Below are positions 1 through 6,487 of a stretch of 55,480 nucleotides of DNA, one piece after another. The notes under the pieces were generated by a model. The model was not told the DNA's origin. It ran no database searches and saw nothing but the letters and a program-made list of their open reading frames with translations. Origin of the DNA: Candidatus Ryanbacteria bacterium RIFCSPHIGHO2_02_FULL_48_12 (GTDB lineage Bacteria; Patescibacteriota; Minisyncoccia; Ryanbacterales; 2-02-FULL-48-12); NCBI GenBank assembly GCA_001819875.1, contig MHNR01000023.1:54640-110119 (forward strand), written 5' to 3'. The translations under genes were made by a program, and so were the position numbers. The stretch's first letter is position 1. Each line of letters starts with the position of its first letter.

Positions 1-786
1 TACCGCTTTCTCGTTTAGACTGTTTTCAAAAAACCGCACGGTGCGCGCAATATCCTGCACGTGCTCCTTGTCTACGTATGCTACAAAAAACGAATATGGG
101 GCGTCGTTGATGCGCACCTCACGCGGATAGCGCACCACCAAAGCTGCATCTTTGAGCGCATCTTCCCGCGGCACAATAATTGCGGCCTCCTGTCCATCAA
201 TCGTCTGATGTAAAATCTCCGGCGCATCACCATATGGTTTAAGCTTGTGGTACGCAATACTCCCCACCGCACTCTCAAGCGTGCCCTCGTCCACTTGGAC
301 TGCATCCAAAGTGAAAAATCCATCGCGCCCCTCAAAATGCGTGGGGATGCCATTCATCCCCGCCCGTCGCATATTCGGCCCCCAGGTAGCTGGATACGAA
401 AACGCCACCTTAAAATCAGGGTTCAGGTAATACAAAGACGCTCCATGCACCATTTCCTTGAGACGTTCTGCCTCTATCCGCGCACCCGCAACTCTGCCAG
501 ACACTTCCAACTGCATGCCCGGGAGAAAATATGCCATAGCAACCGCCCGCCCCTCACTATCCTCTAGACGCACATCTTCGGATACATGCACCTCCATGAG
601 ACTCTGGTCTGTATCTCTGCGTAATACAAACAATTGAGCAGAGGCATCGCTCGATACAAGCTCTCCACGTATCATCTCGGTGGTCTGGGCATCACCATCT
701 TTGCCCGTATCTTTTCTCGAAAGGAAAAACAAACCCAACAACACTACGAGGAGAAGACCGCATACTATGTAAAAAAATCGCTTCAT
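1..786 (-). CDS. Membrane-anchored extracytoplasmic protein, truncated by window edge
   Basis: An open frame of 262 codons runs from ATG at 786 to the left edge without a stop. The N-terminus MKRFFYIVCGLLLVVLLGLF is a single membrane anchor or uncleaved signal. A soluble, mostly beta region follows, with no Cys cluster and no catalytic motif that I recognise. The start lies six bases after the end of the histidine phosphatase gene on the same strand, so the two are probably cotranscribed. The C-terminus is missing and I do not recognise the family. Confidence 0.75.
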   Translation of the reverse strand, partial: MKRFFYIVCGLLLVVLLGLFFLSRKDTGKDGDAQTTEMIRGELVSSDASAQLFVLRRDTDQSLMEVHVSEDVRLEDSEGRAVAMAYFLPGMQLEVSGRVAGARIEAERLKEMVHGASLYYLNPDFKVAFSYPATWGPNMRRAGMNGIPTHFEGRDGFFTLDAVQVDEGTLESAVGSIAYHKLKPYGDAPEILHQTIDGQEAAIIVPREDALKDAALVVRYPREVRINDAPYSFFVAYVDKEHVQDIARTVRFFENSLNEKAV

Positions 787-792
787 AACAAA

Positions 793-1497
793 TCAGTATG
801 CTATGGTATTAAACGCCTGCGGCACCAGCTCTTCTCGCTCGGTCCCGGCCACCATACCCGGCTTATAGGTAATCATGGCGCAATTTTTGATCTCGGCACT
901 CTCCACAAGCTCCAAGATCGCTCGCTCGGACATCCGCGCCAAAATCTTATGAAATGCGAGTAGCACCGCGGCGTGGGAGACAATAAGCACATTTTTCCCC
1001 GCCCAATCGCGCACAATGGTCGCCAAAAAACTGCGTACTCGTATTGCCACATCCGGATACGACTCGCCTCCCGGCGGTCGAAAATAATACCGTCCCTCAA
1101 TACTCCGCAAAAGCGCCCACTCGGGATAGCGATCTTTGATCTCCCGCTCGGTCAACGCGAAAAAAATACCAAATTCTTTTTCTCGCAGACGCTCATCCAC
1201 CATAATCGGCGGCATATCCGCATGCCATGCGGCTAGGATATGCTCGGCGGTCTCGTCAGCCCGCTTAAATGGACTCACAAATACTACATCAAATTTTTCA
1301 TAGCGCTCATGCAAAAAATCTCCCGTGGCTCTCGCTTGCTGGATACCTTCTTTGGTGAGCACAATGTCGGCATTGCGCGTGAGTTTGAGCCCATCAGAAT
1401 GCCCATCACTCTCCCCAAGAGCGATAAGCCGGCGCTCCAGATTGTATTCTGATTCGCCATGGCGTATGAGCACAAGATTTTGCGGCCATTTTGCCAT
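793..1497 (-). CDS. Histidine phosphatase (phosphoglycerate mutase-like) family protein
   Basis: 234 residues. The N-terminal LIRHGESEYN carries the RHG signature, whose His accepts the phosphoryl group. The second conserved His is in LIVSHAAVLL near the C-terminus. Length fits cytosolic histidine phosphatases (branch 1). Substrate cannot be told: the family includes cofactor-dependent phosphoglycerate mutases, fructose-2,6-bisphosphatases and broad phosphatases. Glycolytic mutase activity is probably supplied by the separate gpmI gene at 11313, so this is more likely a general phosphatase. It starts 9 bases after the nuclease gene stop, which suggests one operon. Confidence 0.88.
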   Translation of the reverse strand: MAKWPQNLVLIRHGESEYNLERRLIALGESDGHSDGLKLTRNADIVLTKEGIQQARATGDFLHERYEKFDVVFVSPFKRADETAEHILAAWHADMPPIMVDERLREKEFGIFFALTEREIKDRYPEWALLRSIEGRYYFRPPGGESYPDVAIRVRSFLATIVRDWAGKNVLIVSHAAVLLAFHKILARMSERAILELVESAEIKNCAMITYKPGMVAGTEREELVPQAFNTIAY

Positions 1498-1506
1498 TCA
1501 CCAGTA

Positions 1507-2262
1507 CTATGTTTCTAATGCAAACGCCGCCATCCGATAATTACAATAATCACACTCGGGACTCGGCTGGGGAATACGCTCACCTACCAAACAATCACGA
1601 ATGGCACCCAATGCGCCATCCACCCAACTTGCATCACCCGTATACGGAATTACTTTGACCGTAAACTCAAGTTTGGCATCAAACGCTTCTTTGTCGGCAT
1701 CTCCATTACAGTAGACAAAATATGCGGTATCGGAAACCCGAAACCCATTGTTGCGGAGGAGCCACTGATACACCTCGACTTGCCGTTTATAGCCGATTTG
1801 CCAATCCGCATCCAGCGAAACTTCTCCACTTTTTGAGGTCGCCTTGTAGTCCACCACCAAGAGCTCGCCCTGGAGATTGACCCAGACGTCGTCGATACCA
1901 CCTCTAACTAAAAGATGCGTCGCTTCATGTACATATTGCACACCCTGTTGAAGGGCGTTCCGCCACTCCTCCAATTTCTCATGCTGAAACGGTACCGCAT
2001 CGATACCGTACACCTTCATAAGTGGGTGCGGTGTTTGGCGCGCGCGATGGATATCAAATTCTTTTTTGAGCAGGGCATCCACCGCAGAGTTGAGACTAAA
2101 CGGATACCCCGGTGGGCGCCCCACACCCAAGCGTTGATCAAGATAAAAACAGCGCGGACACTCCAAAAAAAGATCAATCTTTGACCTGCTAATACGAAAC
2201 GGCAATGTAGCAGTAGGGTCAAACAGACCTCTGGTTTTTTGGGGGTTATAGTACTTACTCAT
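1507..2262 (-). CDS. PD-(D/E)XK nuclease family protein (RecB/Cas4-like)
   Basis: About 251 residues from the ATG at 2262 (MSKYYNPQ). The frame is open farther upstream, but the added segment overlaps a terminator, so the shorter start is preferred. Early SKIDLFLECPRCFYLD holds the first Cys of a putative 4Fe-4S ligand set; DDVWVNLQGELLVVDYKATSK is the core D...(D/E)xK active site (D, then VDYK). The end CDYCNYR supplies paired Cys, as in RecB/AddB/Cas4-type nucleases of PF12705. No cas genes are nearby, so a repair role is more likely than CRISPR adaptation. That role is inferred. Confidence 0.82.
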   Translation of the reverse strand: MSKYYNPQKTRGLFDPTATLPFRISRSKIDLFLECPRCFYLDQRLGVGRPPGYPFSLNSAVDALLKKEFDIHRARQTPHPLMKVYGIDAVPFQHEKLEEWRNALQQGVQYVHEATHLLVRGGIDDVWVNLQGELLVVDYKATSKSGEVSLDADWQIGYKRQVEVYQWLLRNNGFRVSDTAYFVYCNGDADKEAFDAKLEFTVKVIPYTGDASWVDGALGAIRDCLVGERIPQPSPECDYCNYRMAAFALET

Positions 2263-2305
2263 ACGATATGATTGCTTTAATAAGTATGACGCAAAAACAG
2301 ACAAC

Positions 2306-2326
2306 AAAAAAGCCCCGAAGGGCACA
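2306..2326 (-). terminator. Intrinsic terminator, minus strand
   Basis: On the minus strand GCCC-TTCG-GGGC is followed at once by TTTTTTG. The UUCG tetraloop makes a short stem stable. It lies just past the stop of the 2359-2541 gene. Confidence 0.75.
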
Positions 2327-2358
2327 AAAACGTACTGCACAGAGCGATGTTGTTCTAC

Positions 2359-2541
2359 CTAGTGGCGGCTCCGGGGGTAATGCCGTGAATGAAGCGGGCA
2401 ATTTCTGCAACGCGGTTTACGCTTGCGCCCTCCCCTATGCCCGGACTCGAAAAAGGCTTCACTGGCACCACCCTCAGGCACAAAGAGAAATGGTTGTCCA
2501 TCGGTCTCTGGAGACACCACGCGGTAAAGGGCTCTCGCCAT
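2359..2541 (-). CDS. Small basic Cys/His protein
   Basis: 60 residues. The start is set by a strong Shine-Dalgarno, GGGGAGG, 5 nt before ATG. The C-terminus is rich in Arg, Lys, His and Cys, with KPRCRNCPLHSRH providing a CxxC..H..H set that could bind zinc. Its own terminator follows at 2306-2326, so it appears to be a single-gene unit. I do not recognise a family. The Shine-Dalgarno plus terminator pairing is the main reason to accept so short a gene. Confidence 0.62.
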   Translation of the reverse strand: MARALYRVVSPETDGQPFLFVPEGGASEAFFESGHRGGRKRKPRCRNCPLHSRHYPRSRH

Positions 2542-2602
2542 GCATACCTCCCCAAAGTAAATTTAATATCGGTTATATACCAAAACGACGCAAACTGCAA
2601 TA

Positions 2603-2929
2603 TCAGCGCATACGGTCAATACGCGCCGCCACAATAAAATCATTTTCCGATAGCCCGCCAATAGCATGCGTAGAAAGCTCGATGAGCACCTTGCTATAAA
2701 AAATATGGATATCCGGATGATGCCCCTCAGACTCTGCAACGTCCGCAACCTTGTCGACAAATGCCATAGCGGATATGAAATCACGGAACTCAAATTGTTT
2801 TTGAATTTTTTTCCCATCTACAACCTGCCATGATCCCCCAAGCTCGGTGGTAAGTTGAGCGATTACCTTGGATTCGAGCGGTGGCGTACCACCCTCGCAG
2901 GGAACACATTTTTTATCCGCAAGATGCAT
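2603..2929 (-). CDS. 4a-hydroxytetrahydrobiopterin dehydratase (pterin carbinolamine dehydratase)
   Basis: 108 residues from ATG 2929 (MHLADKKC), the usual family length; the longer open frame upstream is discarded because it crosses a terminator and a promoter. The signature ESEGHHPDI fits the E..HHP active-site motif, followed by an aromatic residue and the later His of STHAIGG. The enzyme dehydrates 4a-carbinolamine pterin and regenerates the cofactor of aromatic amino-acid hydroxylases. No hydroxylase is visible here; in bacteria lacking one the fold often has other roles. A -10 box TATACT lies 7 nt upstream of ATG, so the mRNA is probably leaderless. Confidence 0.9.
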   Translation of the reverse strand: MHLADKKCVPCEGGTPPLESKVIAQLTTELGGSWQVVDGKKIQKQFEFRDFISAMAFVDKVADVAESEGHHPDIHIFYSKVLIELSTHAIGGLSENDFIVAARIDRMR

Positions 2930-2936
2930 GTGTATC

Positions 2937-2942
2937 AGTATA
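2937..2942 (-). promoter_or_regulatory. -10 box TATACT, leaderless start of dehydratase gene
   Basis: TATACT on the minus strand ends 7 nt before the ATG at 2929. Transcription would begin at or next to the start codon. No good -35 is seen; the upstream bases belong to the terminator of the preceding gene. Confidence 0.55.
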
Positions 2943-2943
2943 C

Positions 2944-2975
2944 CAAAAAATACATCGGCCGAATATCGACCGATG
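2944..2975 (-). terminator. Intrinsic terminator, minus strand
   Basis: A 10-bp stem (CATCGGTCGA / TCGGCCGATG, one G-T pair, 3-nt loop) is followed by a T-rich tail on the minus strand. It ends the 2994-3158 transcript and abuts the promoter of the next gene. Confidence 0.8.
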
Positions 2976-2993
2976 CGGGCTAGGAGGAAGGGG

Positions 2994-3158
2994 TTAAAAA
3001 CGATTCTGCTCAAGAAATGAGCCGCCGACCACGAATGCGGTCTGCATAAAATCGAACAACCCCAAAAGCGTCGTCTCAAATCCCGAAAATAATTTTGGGA
3101 TAAGCGCGTGCATCATGACGATCGCAAGCCCAAGCCCTATGACTCGAAAAATCTTCAT
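2994..3158 (-). CDS. Small hydrophobic membrane protein
   Basis: 54 residues, starting MKIFRVIGLGLAIVMMHALI. The first half is a probable transmembrane helix with a basic N-terminus, and a second hydrophobic stretch (LLGLFDFMQTAFVVGG) follows. No Shine-Dalgarno is visible. Support comes from the sound composition and a strong terminator 20 nt after the stop. No family recognised. Confidence 0.5.
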   Translation of the reverse strand: MKIFRVIGLGLAIVMMHALIPKLFSGFETTLLGLFDFMQTAFVVGGSFLEQNRF

Positions 3159-3232
3159 GTGAGGATTTTGAGTTGATAATGGAGGGGGCCCGTCTTCGAC
3201 GCCTCGACCACACGCGACGCTTTATATGATAA

Positions 3233-3278
3233 GCCTCCCCAGTATAAGGACCCGAATCGGCCCGCATACTCGGGAGGC
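3233..3278. other. Long imperfect hairpin in intergenic region
   Basis: In the 243-base gap between 3159 and 3401, GCCTCCC pairs with GGGAGGC and, after a C-C mismatch, AGTAT pairs with ATACT; a short CCG/CGG stem caps it. No T-run follows on either strand, so it is not a plain terminator. It lies upstream of both divergent flanking genes. The rest of the gap shows nothing else that I can name. Confidence 0.5.
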
Positions 3279-3401
3279 CTACCAATAACAATGTACTACT
3301 CGACTATACAAACGCACTCCGAAAGTAAAAAGTTATACCTCCCTTGGCAACCACCAAAAACCATGGTACCGTTTTGCTAGATTGCTTATAAGGGGGCGTG
3401 T

Positions 3402-3716
3402 ATGCAACGCGCGGTCAACGCGTATCCGTCTGATGCAGAGCTGGATCGGCTTATTCAAAAAATCACCGACCCTGCCAACATCTGCCGCAACTGCGACTTG
3501 TTCATAACTTCTGATATGGCACACTGCTCTTCATGCGGGGAGCAAAACCTTCTTTTTGATCCCGATGCATTCTCTGAAGTATGGGGCATAACGCTCCAAG
3601 CCATGCTTGAAACTAATTGCGACGGGCAACACCAAGAACAGCGAGAGCAGGACCTTTCCTACTGCCCGCACTGCAGAGCACACCATAGAATCAACACGAC
3701 AAAAAATGAGACATAG
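3402..3716 (+). CDS. Zinc-ribbon-type hypothetical protein
   Basis: 104 residues with three CxxC knuckles: CRNC near residue 29, CSSC near 42 and CPHC near 89, the last followed by RAHH. Spacing suggests one or two zinc ribbons, possibly nucleic-acid binding. A GGGGG ribosome site lies before ATG. It converges on the CAP-domain gene and shares a nested bidirectional terminator with it. No named family is recognised. Confidence 0.65.
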   Translation: MQRAVNAYPSDAELDRLIQKITDPANICRNCDLFITSDMAHCSSCGEQNLLFDPDAFSEVWGITLQAMLETNCDGQHQEQREQDLSYCPHCRAHHRINTTKNET

Positions 3717-3746
3717 GTCTCATAAATAGACTCTGTCGTGTTTTTT
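3693..3746. terminator. Nested bidirectional terminator
   Basis: For the plus strand, AACACGACA pairs with TGTCGTGTT and is followed by TTTTATTTTTT. Inside its loop, GAGAC-CTAT-GTCTC followed by ATTTTTTG is a separate terminator for the minus strand. The two hairpins exclude one another in a single RNA, so each strand has its own stop. Confidence 0.8.
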
Positions 3747-3755
3747 ATTTTTTGC

Positions 3756-4613
3756 CTATTCCTTCAGACGACAAGCATTGGAGGCATGTACCGTTTGATT
3801 GTACACCTCTACCAATTGTTTCGTTTCACTCACGAGTGCGTTGTACTCGCCTACCAGCTTGTTATAGGCTACGACTTCGGTGTTATAGCGTTCATCGCGC
3901 GCACTTTTGAGCTTTTCAAGTTCAGTACGCTTTACCGCAAGCTCCTGCTCAAGCGATACAAGCTTTTGCTTACCCACATCCACCCGCACCTGCAACGCTT
4001 CATCCGGCTCCGGACAGGCGCTTGTAGGAAGACCGAAAGTCTGCACCGCAAGCCACACTTCTGCGCCCTCGAACGTGCCTTTTTTAGCCGCAACCCCGAT
4101 CTCTTGATAGCGTGCATTAAGGATATTTGCACGGTGCCCGGGGCTATCCATCCAAGCCTGCACCACATCTGCATCATCGGTAAATCCACCAAGTGCCAAA
4201 TTTTCTCCGATCATAATATAAGCATACCCCGCCTCTTCCGCGAGATCTCCCGCGCCTTTTCCTACGGGTGATATATGCTCAAAATATTGTCGAGCGAACA
4301 TATCATCTACTTTTTTGACAGCGACAGCATCAAGTACCATATTTTCCTGTAACTCCGTAAGACCCGCAACACGACGCTTTTTGTTGGTCTCGCGAATAAT
4401 ACCCGTGCGGGTAAGCGTGGCGACAGCCTCTGTAGGCGGACGGCGAAGTGGCGGTGGCGCGACTACTTCTTTCTTGAGGTCATGCACAATGTCAGCCGTA
4501 AAATCAGAAACACGCGAAATATTTTCTTCGAACGAAAAAAACCCGCGCTTCTGGAGGATAAGTGCGAGCATGGCAATTATAGCTAGAGCAAGAAGTGTCT
4601 TAAAAAATCTCAT
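3756..4613 (-). CDS. Secreted or membrane-anchored CAP (SCP/PR-1) domain protein with C-terminal coiled coil
   Basis: 285 residues. Residues 5-25 form a signal anchor (LLALAIIAMLALILQ). Residues ~75-205 are a CAP domain: YFEHISPVG, IGENLALGG and WMDSPGHRANILN are its hallmark motifs with the conserved His and Glu. The last ~70 residues (VSLEQELAVKRTELEKL onward) have heptad character and form a coiled coil. Bacterial CAP proteins are extracytoplasmic; their molecular role is often unclear (lipid binding or proteolysis have been proposed). GAGAGG lies a few bases before ATG. It follows a 25-residue basic gene on the same strand. Confidence 0.85.
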   Translation of the reverse strand: MRFFKTLLALAIIAMLALILQKRGFFSFEENISRVSDFTADIVHDLKKEVVAPPPLRRPPTEAVATLTRTGIIRETNKKRRVAGLTELQENMVLDAVAVKKVDDMFARQYFEHISPVGKGAGDLAEEAGYAYIMIGENLALGGFTDDADVVQAWMDSPGHRANILNARYQEIGVAAKKGTFEGAEVWLAVQTFGLPTSACPEPDEALQVRVDVGKQKLVSLEQELAVKRTELEKLKSARDERYNTEVVAYNKLVGEYNALVSETKQLVEVYNQTVHASNACRLKE

Positions 4614-4646
4614 GCCTCTCGTCCGGAATTGTCCGGATACGAAATG

Positions 4647-4724
4647 CTAGCGATGGCGCAAAGAAACTTTCTTGCCTGCTTTTTTGCGATGTTTGCGCTG
4701 TGCGACTTTTTTACTTTTGTTCAT
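4647..4724 (-). CDS. 25-residue basic protein (MNKSKKVAQRKHRKKAG...)
   Basis: A 26-codon frame encodes a peptide that is nearly half Lys and Arg, starting MNKSKKVAQRKHRKK. Similar tiny proteins recur in CPR genomes as I recall them, and the composition resembles small RNA- or ribosome-binding peptides; that function is inference. A promoter-like TTGCTT - 18 nt - TATACT lies upstream on the minus strand. It precedes the CAP-domain gene by 33 nt with a small TCCGGA hairpin between them. Confidence 0.55.
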   Translation of the reverse strand: MNKSKKVAQRKHRKKAGKKVSLRHR

Positions 4725-4778
4725 AGATGTAAATGTTATACTGTACCGACAGTATAACGCATATCGGGTCGAAAAAGC

Positions 4779-4808
4779 AAAAAAAAATAAGCGCTGGAGT
4801 AGACGCTT
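4779..4808 (-). terminator. Intrinsic terminator, minus strand
   Basis: On the minus strand AAGCG ... CGCTT is followed by ATTTTTTTTT. It lies 29 nt past the stop of the 4837-5187 gene. Confidence 0.75.
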
Positions 4809-4836
4809 ATGATAGTACCCAGAAGAGATCTACTAC

Positions 4837-5187
4837 TTACGAAGATCTACGCAAAGGTGTAACTTTCTCTCTATTTTTTTCTTCCCCGCTTACTCCTTTA
4901 GAAACGGGAATCTCAAGGACCGCATCATGGAACTGGAAATGCTCTGTGTTGCGACGCGCACAGGCAGTACAAGCCATAGTAGCCGAGTGCCATGCCGGTT
5001 TTGCTCCTCTGCATAGATCATTTGCGTCTCGTAGCTCCATACGCGCAATAATCAATAATTGGTTTTTTTGCTCCGCGGTCAAGACCGATCCGGGGACAGT
5101 AATAAGATCCGCCTTGCATTCGCTACAAAATTTTCCTCCCCGACGGCACATACACTTCTCATTGAGACAAAATTTGTCTTCAAGCAT
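4837..5187 (-). CDS. Cys-rich zinc-binding hypothetical protein
   Basis: 116 residues. ATG at 5187 is chosen because AAGGAGG sits 5 nt upstream; an upstream TTG in the same frame would place the Shine-Dalgarno inside the gene. CLNEKCMCRRGGKFCSEC gives a four-Cys cluster near the N-terminus and CTACARR another CxxC near residue 75. Probable zinc fingers; the C-terminus is charged. Its -35 TTGACA faces that of the 5332 gene inside an inverted repeat. Confidence 0.65.
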   Translation of the reverse strand: MLEDKFCLNEKCMCRRGGKFCSECKADLITVPGSVLTAEQKNQLLIIARMELRDANDLCRGAKPAWHSATMACTACARRNTEHFQFHDAVLEIPVSKGVSGEEKNREKVTPLRRSS

Positions 5188-5224
5188 CTCTTCCTCCTTC
5201 AAAAAAATAGGAACGCTCTATACA

Positions 5225-5299
5225 TATTTAGCATATTTTTTTCACCTATGTCAATAGAGCTTTGCGGCCCTTGACATAGGACCACAAACGGCCTATCGT
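5225..5299. promoter_or_regulatory. Divergent promoters sharing an inverted repeat
   Basis: CCTATGTCAA (5245-5254) and TTGACATAGG (5271-5280) form a 10-bp inverted repeat with 16 nt between. Each arm contains a perfect -35 TTGACA. Plus strand: 17-nt spacer and -10 TATCGT at 5294-5299. Minus strand: 18-nt spacer and -10 TAAATA at 5225-5230. A repressor binding both arms would control both genes. Confidence 0.7.
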
Positions 5300-5331
5300 T
5301 TTGATATACGTACCCTAAAAAGGAGGCTCTT

Positions 5332-5535
5332 GTGGGAAACATCACCCGACCTTTTGAATGGACATTCGGCAACTCCATCGCCATCTACTTCGTTCTTCTC
5401 ATGTTACTTTTTGTGACTGTACTATCCCACCTTGGCCTGGCGACGACCACAATGATTTTCTCTGTCCTCTTTTTTGTCTGTGCCTTGGGCACCTTCTACA
5501 TCCTTTATAAGGAAACTCGCTATCGTCGCACATAG
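5332..5535 (+). CDS. Small two-helix membrane protein
   Basis: 67 residues with a GTG start, chosen because AAGGAGG lies 5 nt before it. Two hydrophobic helices (about 15-35 and 38-60) and a basic tail KETRYRRT suggest a cytoplasmic C-terminus. It is driven by the divergent promoter described at 5271-5299 and ends in its own terminator. No family recognised. Confidence 0.65.
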   Translation: MGNITRPFEWTFGNSIAIYFVLLMLLFVTVLSHLGLATTTMIFSVLFFVCALGTFYILYKETRYRRT

Positions 5536-5565
5536 ACACCCACATCATTCTGGGCGTCTTTTTTT
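5534..5565 (+). terminator. Intrinsic terminator, plus strand
   Basis: AGACaCCCA pairs with TGGGcGTCT (one mismatch), then TTTTTT. The stem overlaps the stop codon region of the 67-residue membrane protein. Confidence 0.75.
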
Positions 5566-5568
5566 ACC

Positions 5569-5605
5569 AAAAACAAAACCCCCGGCATATACCGGAGGTT
5601 TTTCT
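5569..5605 (-). terminator. Intrinsic terminator, minus strand
   Basis: On the minus strand CCTCCGG pairs with CCGGGGG, followed by TTTTGTTTTT. It closes the muramidase-like gene. Confidence 0.78.
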
Positions 5606-5610
5606 ATAGT

Positions 5611-5970
5611 CTATCGAGATGCAAGCTGTTGAGAGCTTGCCGTTTCCATTCCTGGGATCACATCTCTGTCCCAGCAGGCTCGGCTCCATGTCCAAGGTCT
5701 CGTCCCCTGTTTCTCGTAGAGTACCAAGGCCATAGCCTCATTACCCTCTTCGGTCAGAAGATCGTGACCAAGTTTTTTGGCATCCTCACCCCAATACATA
5801 GTATTGATCTGGTATTTGCCAACATCCTTGGGGTTGTGTTTGCCACGGACCACATTACCGTTTTCATCGAAATGTTTACCGCTTGATTCGCAAAAAGCGA
5901 TCTTCTTTAACACGGAAGGAAGCTCTTTTCTCTTAGCTTCTGCTATCGGCAATGTAGGCAAAGCCGACAA
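5611..5970 (-). CDS. Transglycosylase/lysozyme-like protein, true start uncertain
   Basis: 119 residues from TTG 5970. FCESSGKHFDENG holds the likely catalytic Glu (ES motif) of lysozyme-fold cell-wall hydrolases, and GKYQINTMYW matches the substrate-site segment of SLT/Rpf-like domains. The frame is open for 46 more sense codons upstream and encodes a good signal peptide (IKRLISIYSTIVIFALAFSG) ending near 6093, but no ATG, GTG or TTG occurs before an in-frame TGA at 6109-6111. Beyond that TGA the same frame has ATG 6153 with a GGGGG ribosome site. The enzyme should be secreted, so either a rare start codon (ATC 6093), readthrough, or a nonsense mutation must be assumed. Confidence 0.7.
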   Translation of the reverse strand: MSALPTLPIAEAKRKELPSVLKKIAFCESSGKHFDENGNVVRGKHNPKDVGKYQINTMYWGEDAKKLGHDLLTEEGNEAMALVLYEKQGTRPWTWSRACWDRDVIPGMETASSQQLASR

Positions 5971-6153
5971 CCATTCATGGACCTCTCTTGCCTCAAGCTT
6001 TTGTACCTCTTGGTCGGTCGGAGCCGTCGTAGGGCCTGAAAAAGCAAGGGCAAATATTACAATTGTGCTGTAGATACTAATAAGCCTTTTGATCGCTAGT
6101 TTATCTTCTCAAAGCCGTGAGTTCCTGCAGTATTCCTCGCCAGCTAGCGACAT
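5971..6153 (-). other. In-frame leader ORF plus signal peptide upstream of muramidase-like gene
   Basis: ATG 6153, preceded by GGGGG, encodes MSLAGEEYCRNSRL and then TGA (6109-6111). The same frame continues through EDKLA and a hydrophobic signal peptide into the muramidase domain. It could be a regulatory leader peptide, a readthrough product, or the 5' part of a gene broken by one stop. Confidence 0.5.
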
Positions 6154-6255
6154 TGCCCCCTATAAAATGACCATTTGGCCTTAATACGGAAGGGTTTTTC
6201 AGTTAATGCGTATAGTATTAGCCAGTAAAAAACAGCTTTTTATGCTGTGCCTTAC

Positions 6256-6283
6256 ACTATACATCTTTCCTGTAAAAAGTCAA
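6256..6283 (-). promoter_or_regulatory. Sigma-70 promoter, minus strand
   Basis: TTGACT (6278-6283), 16-nt spacer, TATAGT (6256-6261). It points at the muramidase-like gene with a ~100-nt leader to ATG 6153. CAGC-ATAAAAA-GCTG-TTTTTT follows just after the expected start and could act as an early attenuator. Confidence 0.65.
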
Positions 6284-6424
6284 GTACTACTTGCGACCGC
6301 ATTTCGACCCTTTTTGGAGAGTCAATTTTGCCCCTGCATACTAGCGAACCGCCCCAAAATAAGCAAGATTGACAAAGTTGACCATCCCTGGGTGTCGAAA
6401 ACACCAAAAAATGTGTCAAGGAGA

Positions 6425-6459
6425 CATAAAAAAGCCTGTGGACAAGCGCCTTGCCACAG
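6425..6459 (-). terminator. Intrinsic terminator, minus strand
   Basis: CTGTGGCAAG-GCG-CTTGTCCACAG followed by GCTTTTTTATG on the minus strand. It ends the permease transcript. Confidence 0.85.
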
Positions 6460-6487
6460 ACCAGAAGAAAATTAAAGCGGATGAGGC

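Noticed and set aside
3178-3290. Possible tmRNA, suggested by GGAGGGGGCCCGTCTTCGACG
   Set aside because: No tag reading frame, no matching tRNA-like 3' end within 400 nt, and the TTCGACG match is short.
6109-6111. UGA recoded to Gly (Gracilibacteria/SR1 code)
   Set aside because: TGA ends the enolase gene at the right place and several others, so it is a stop here.
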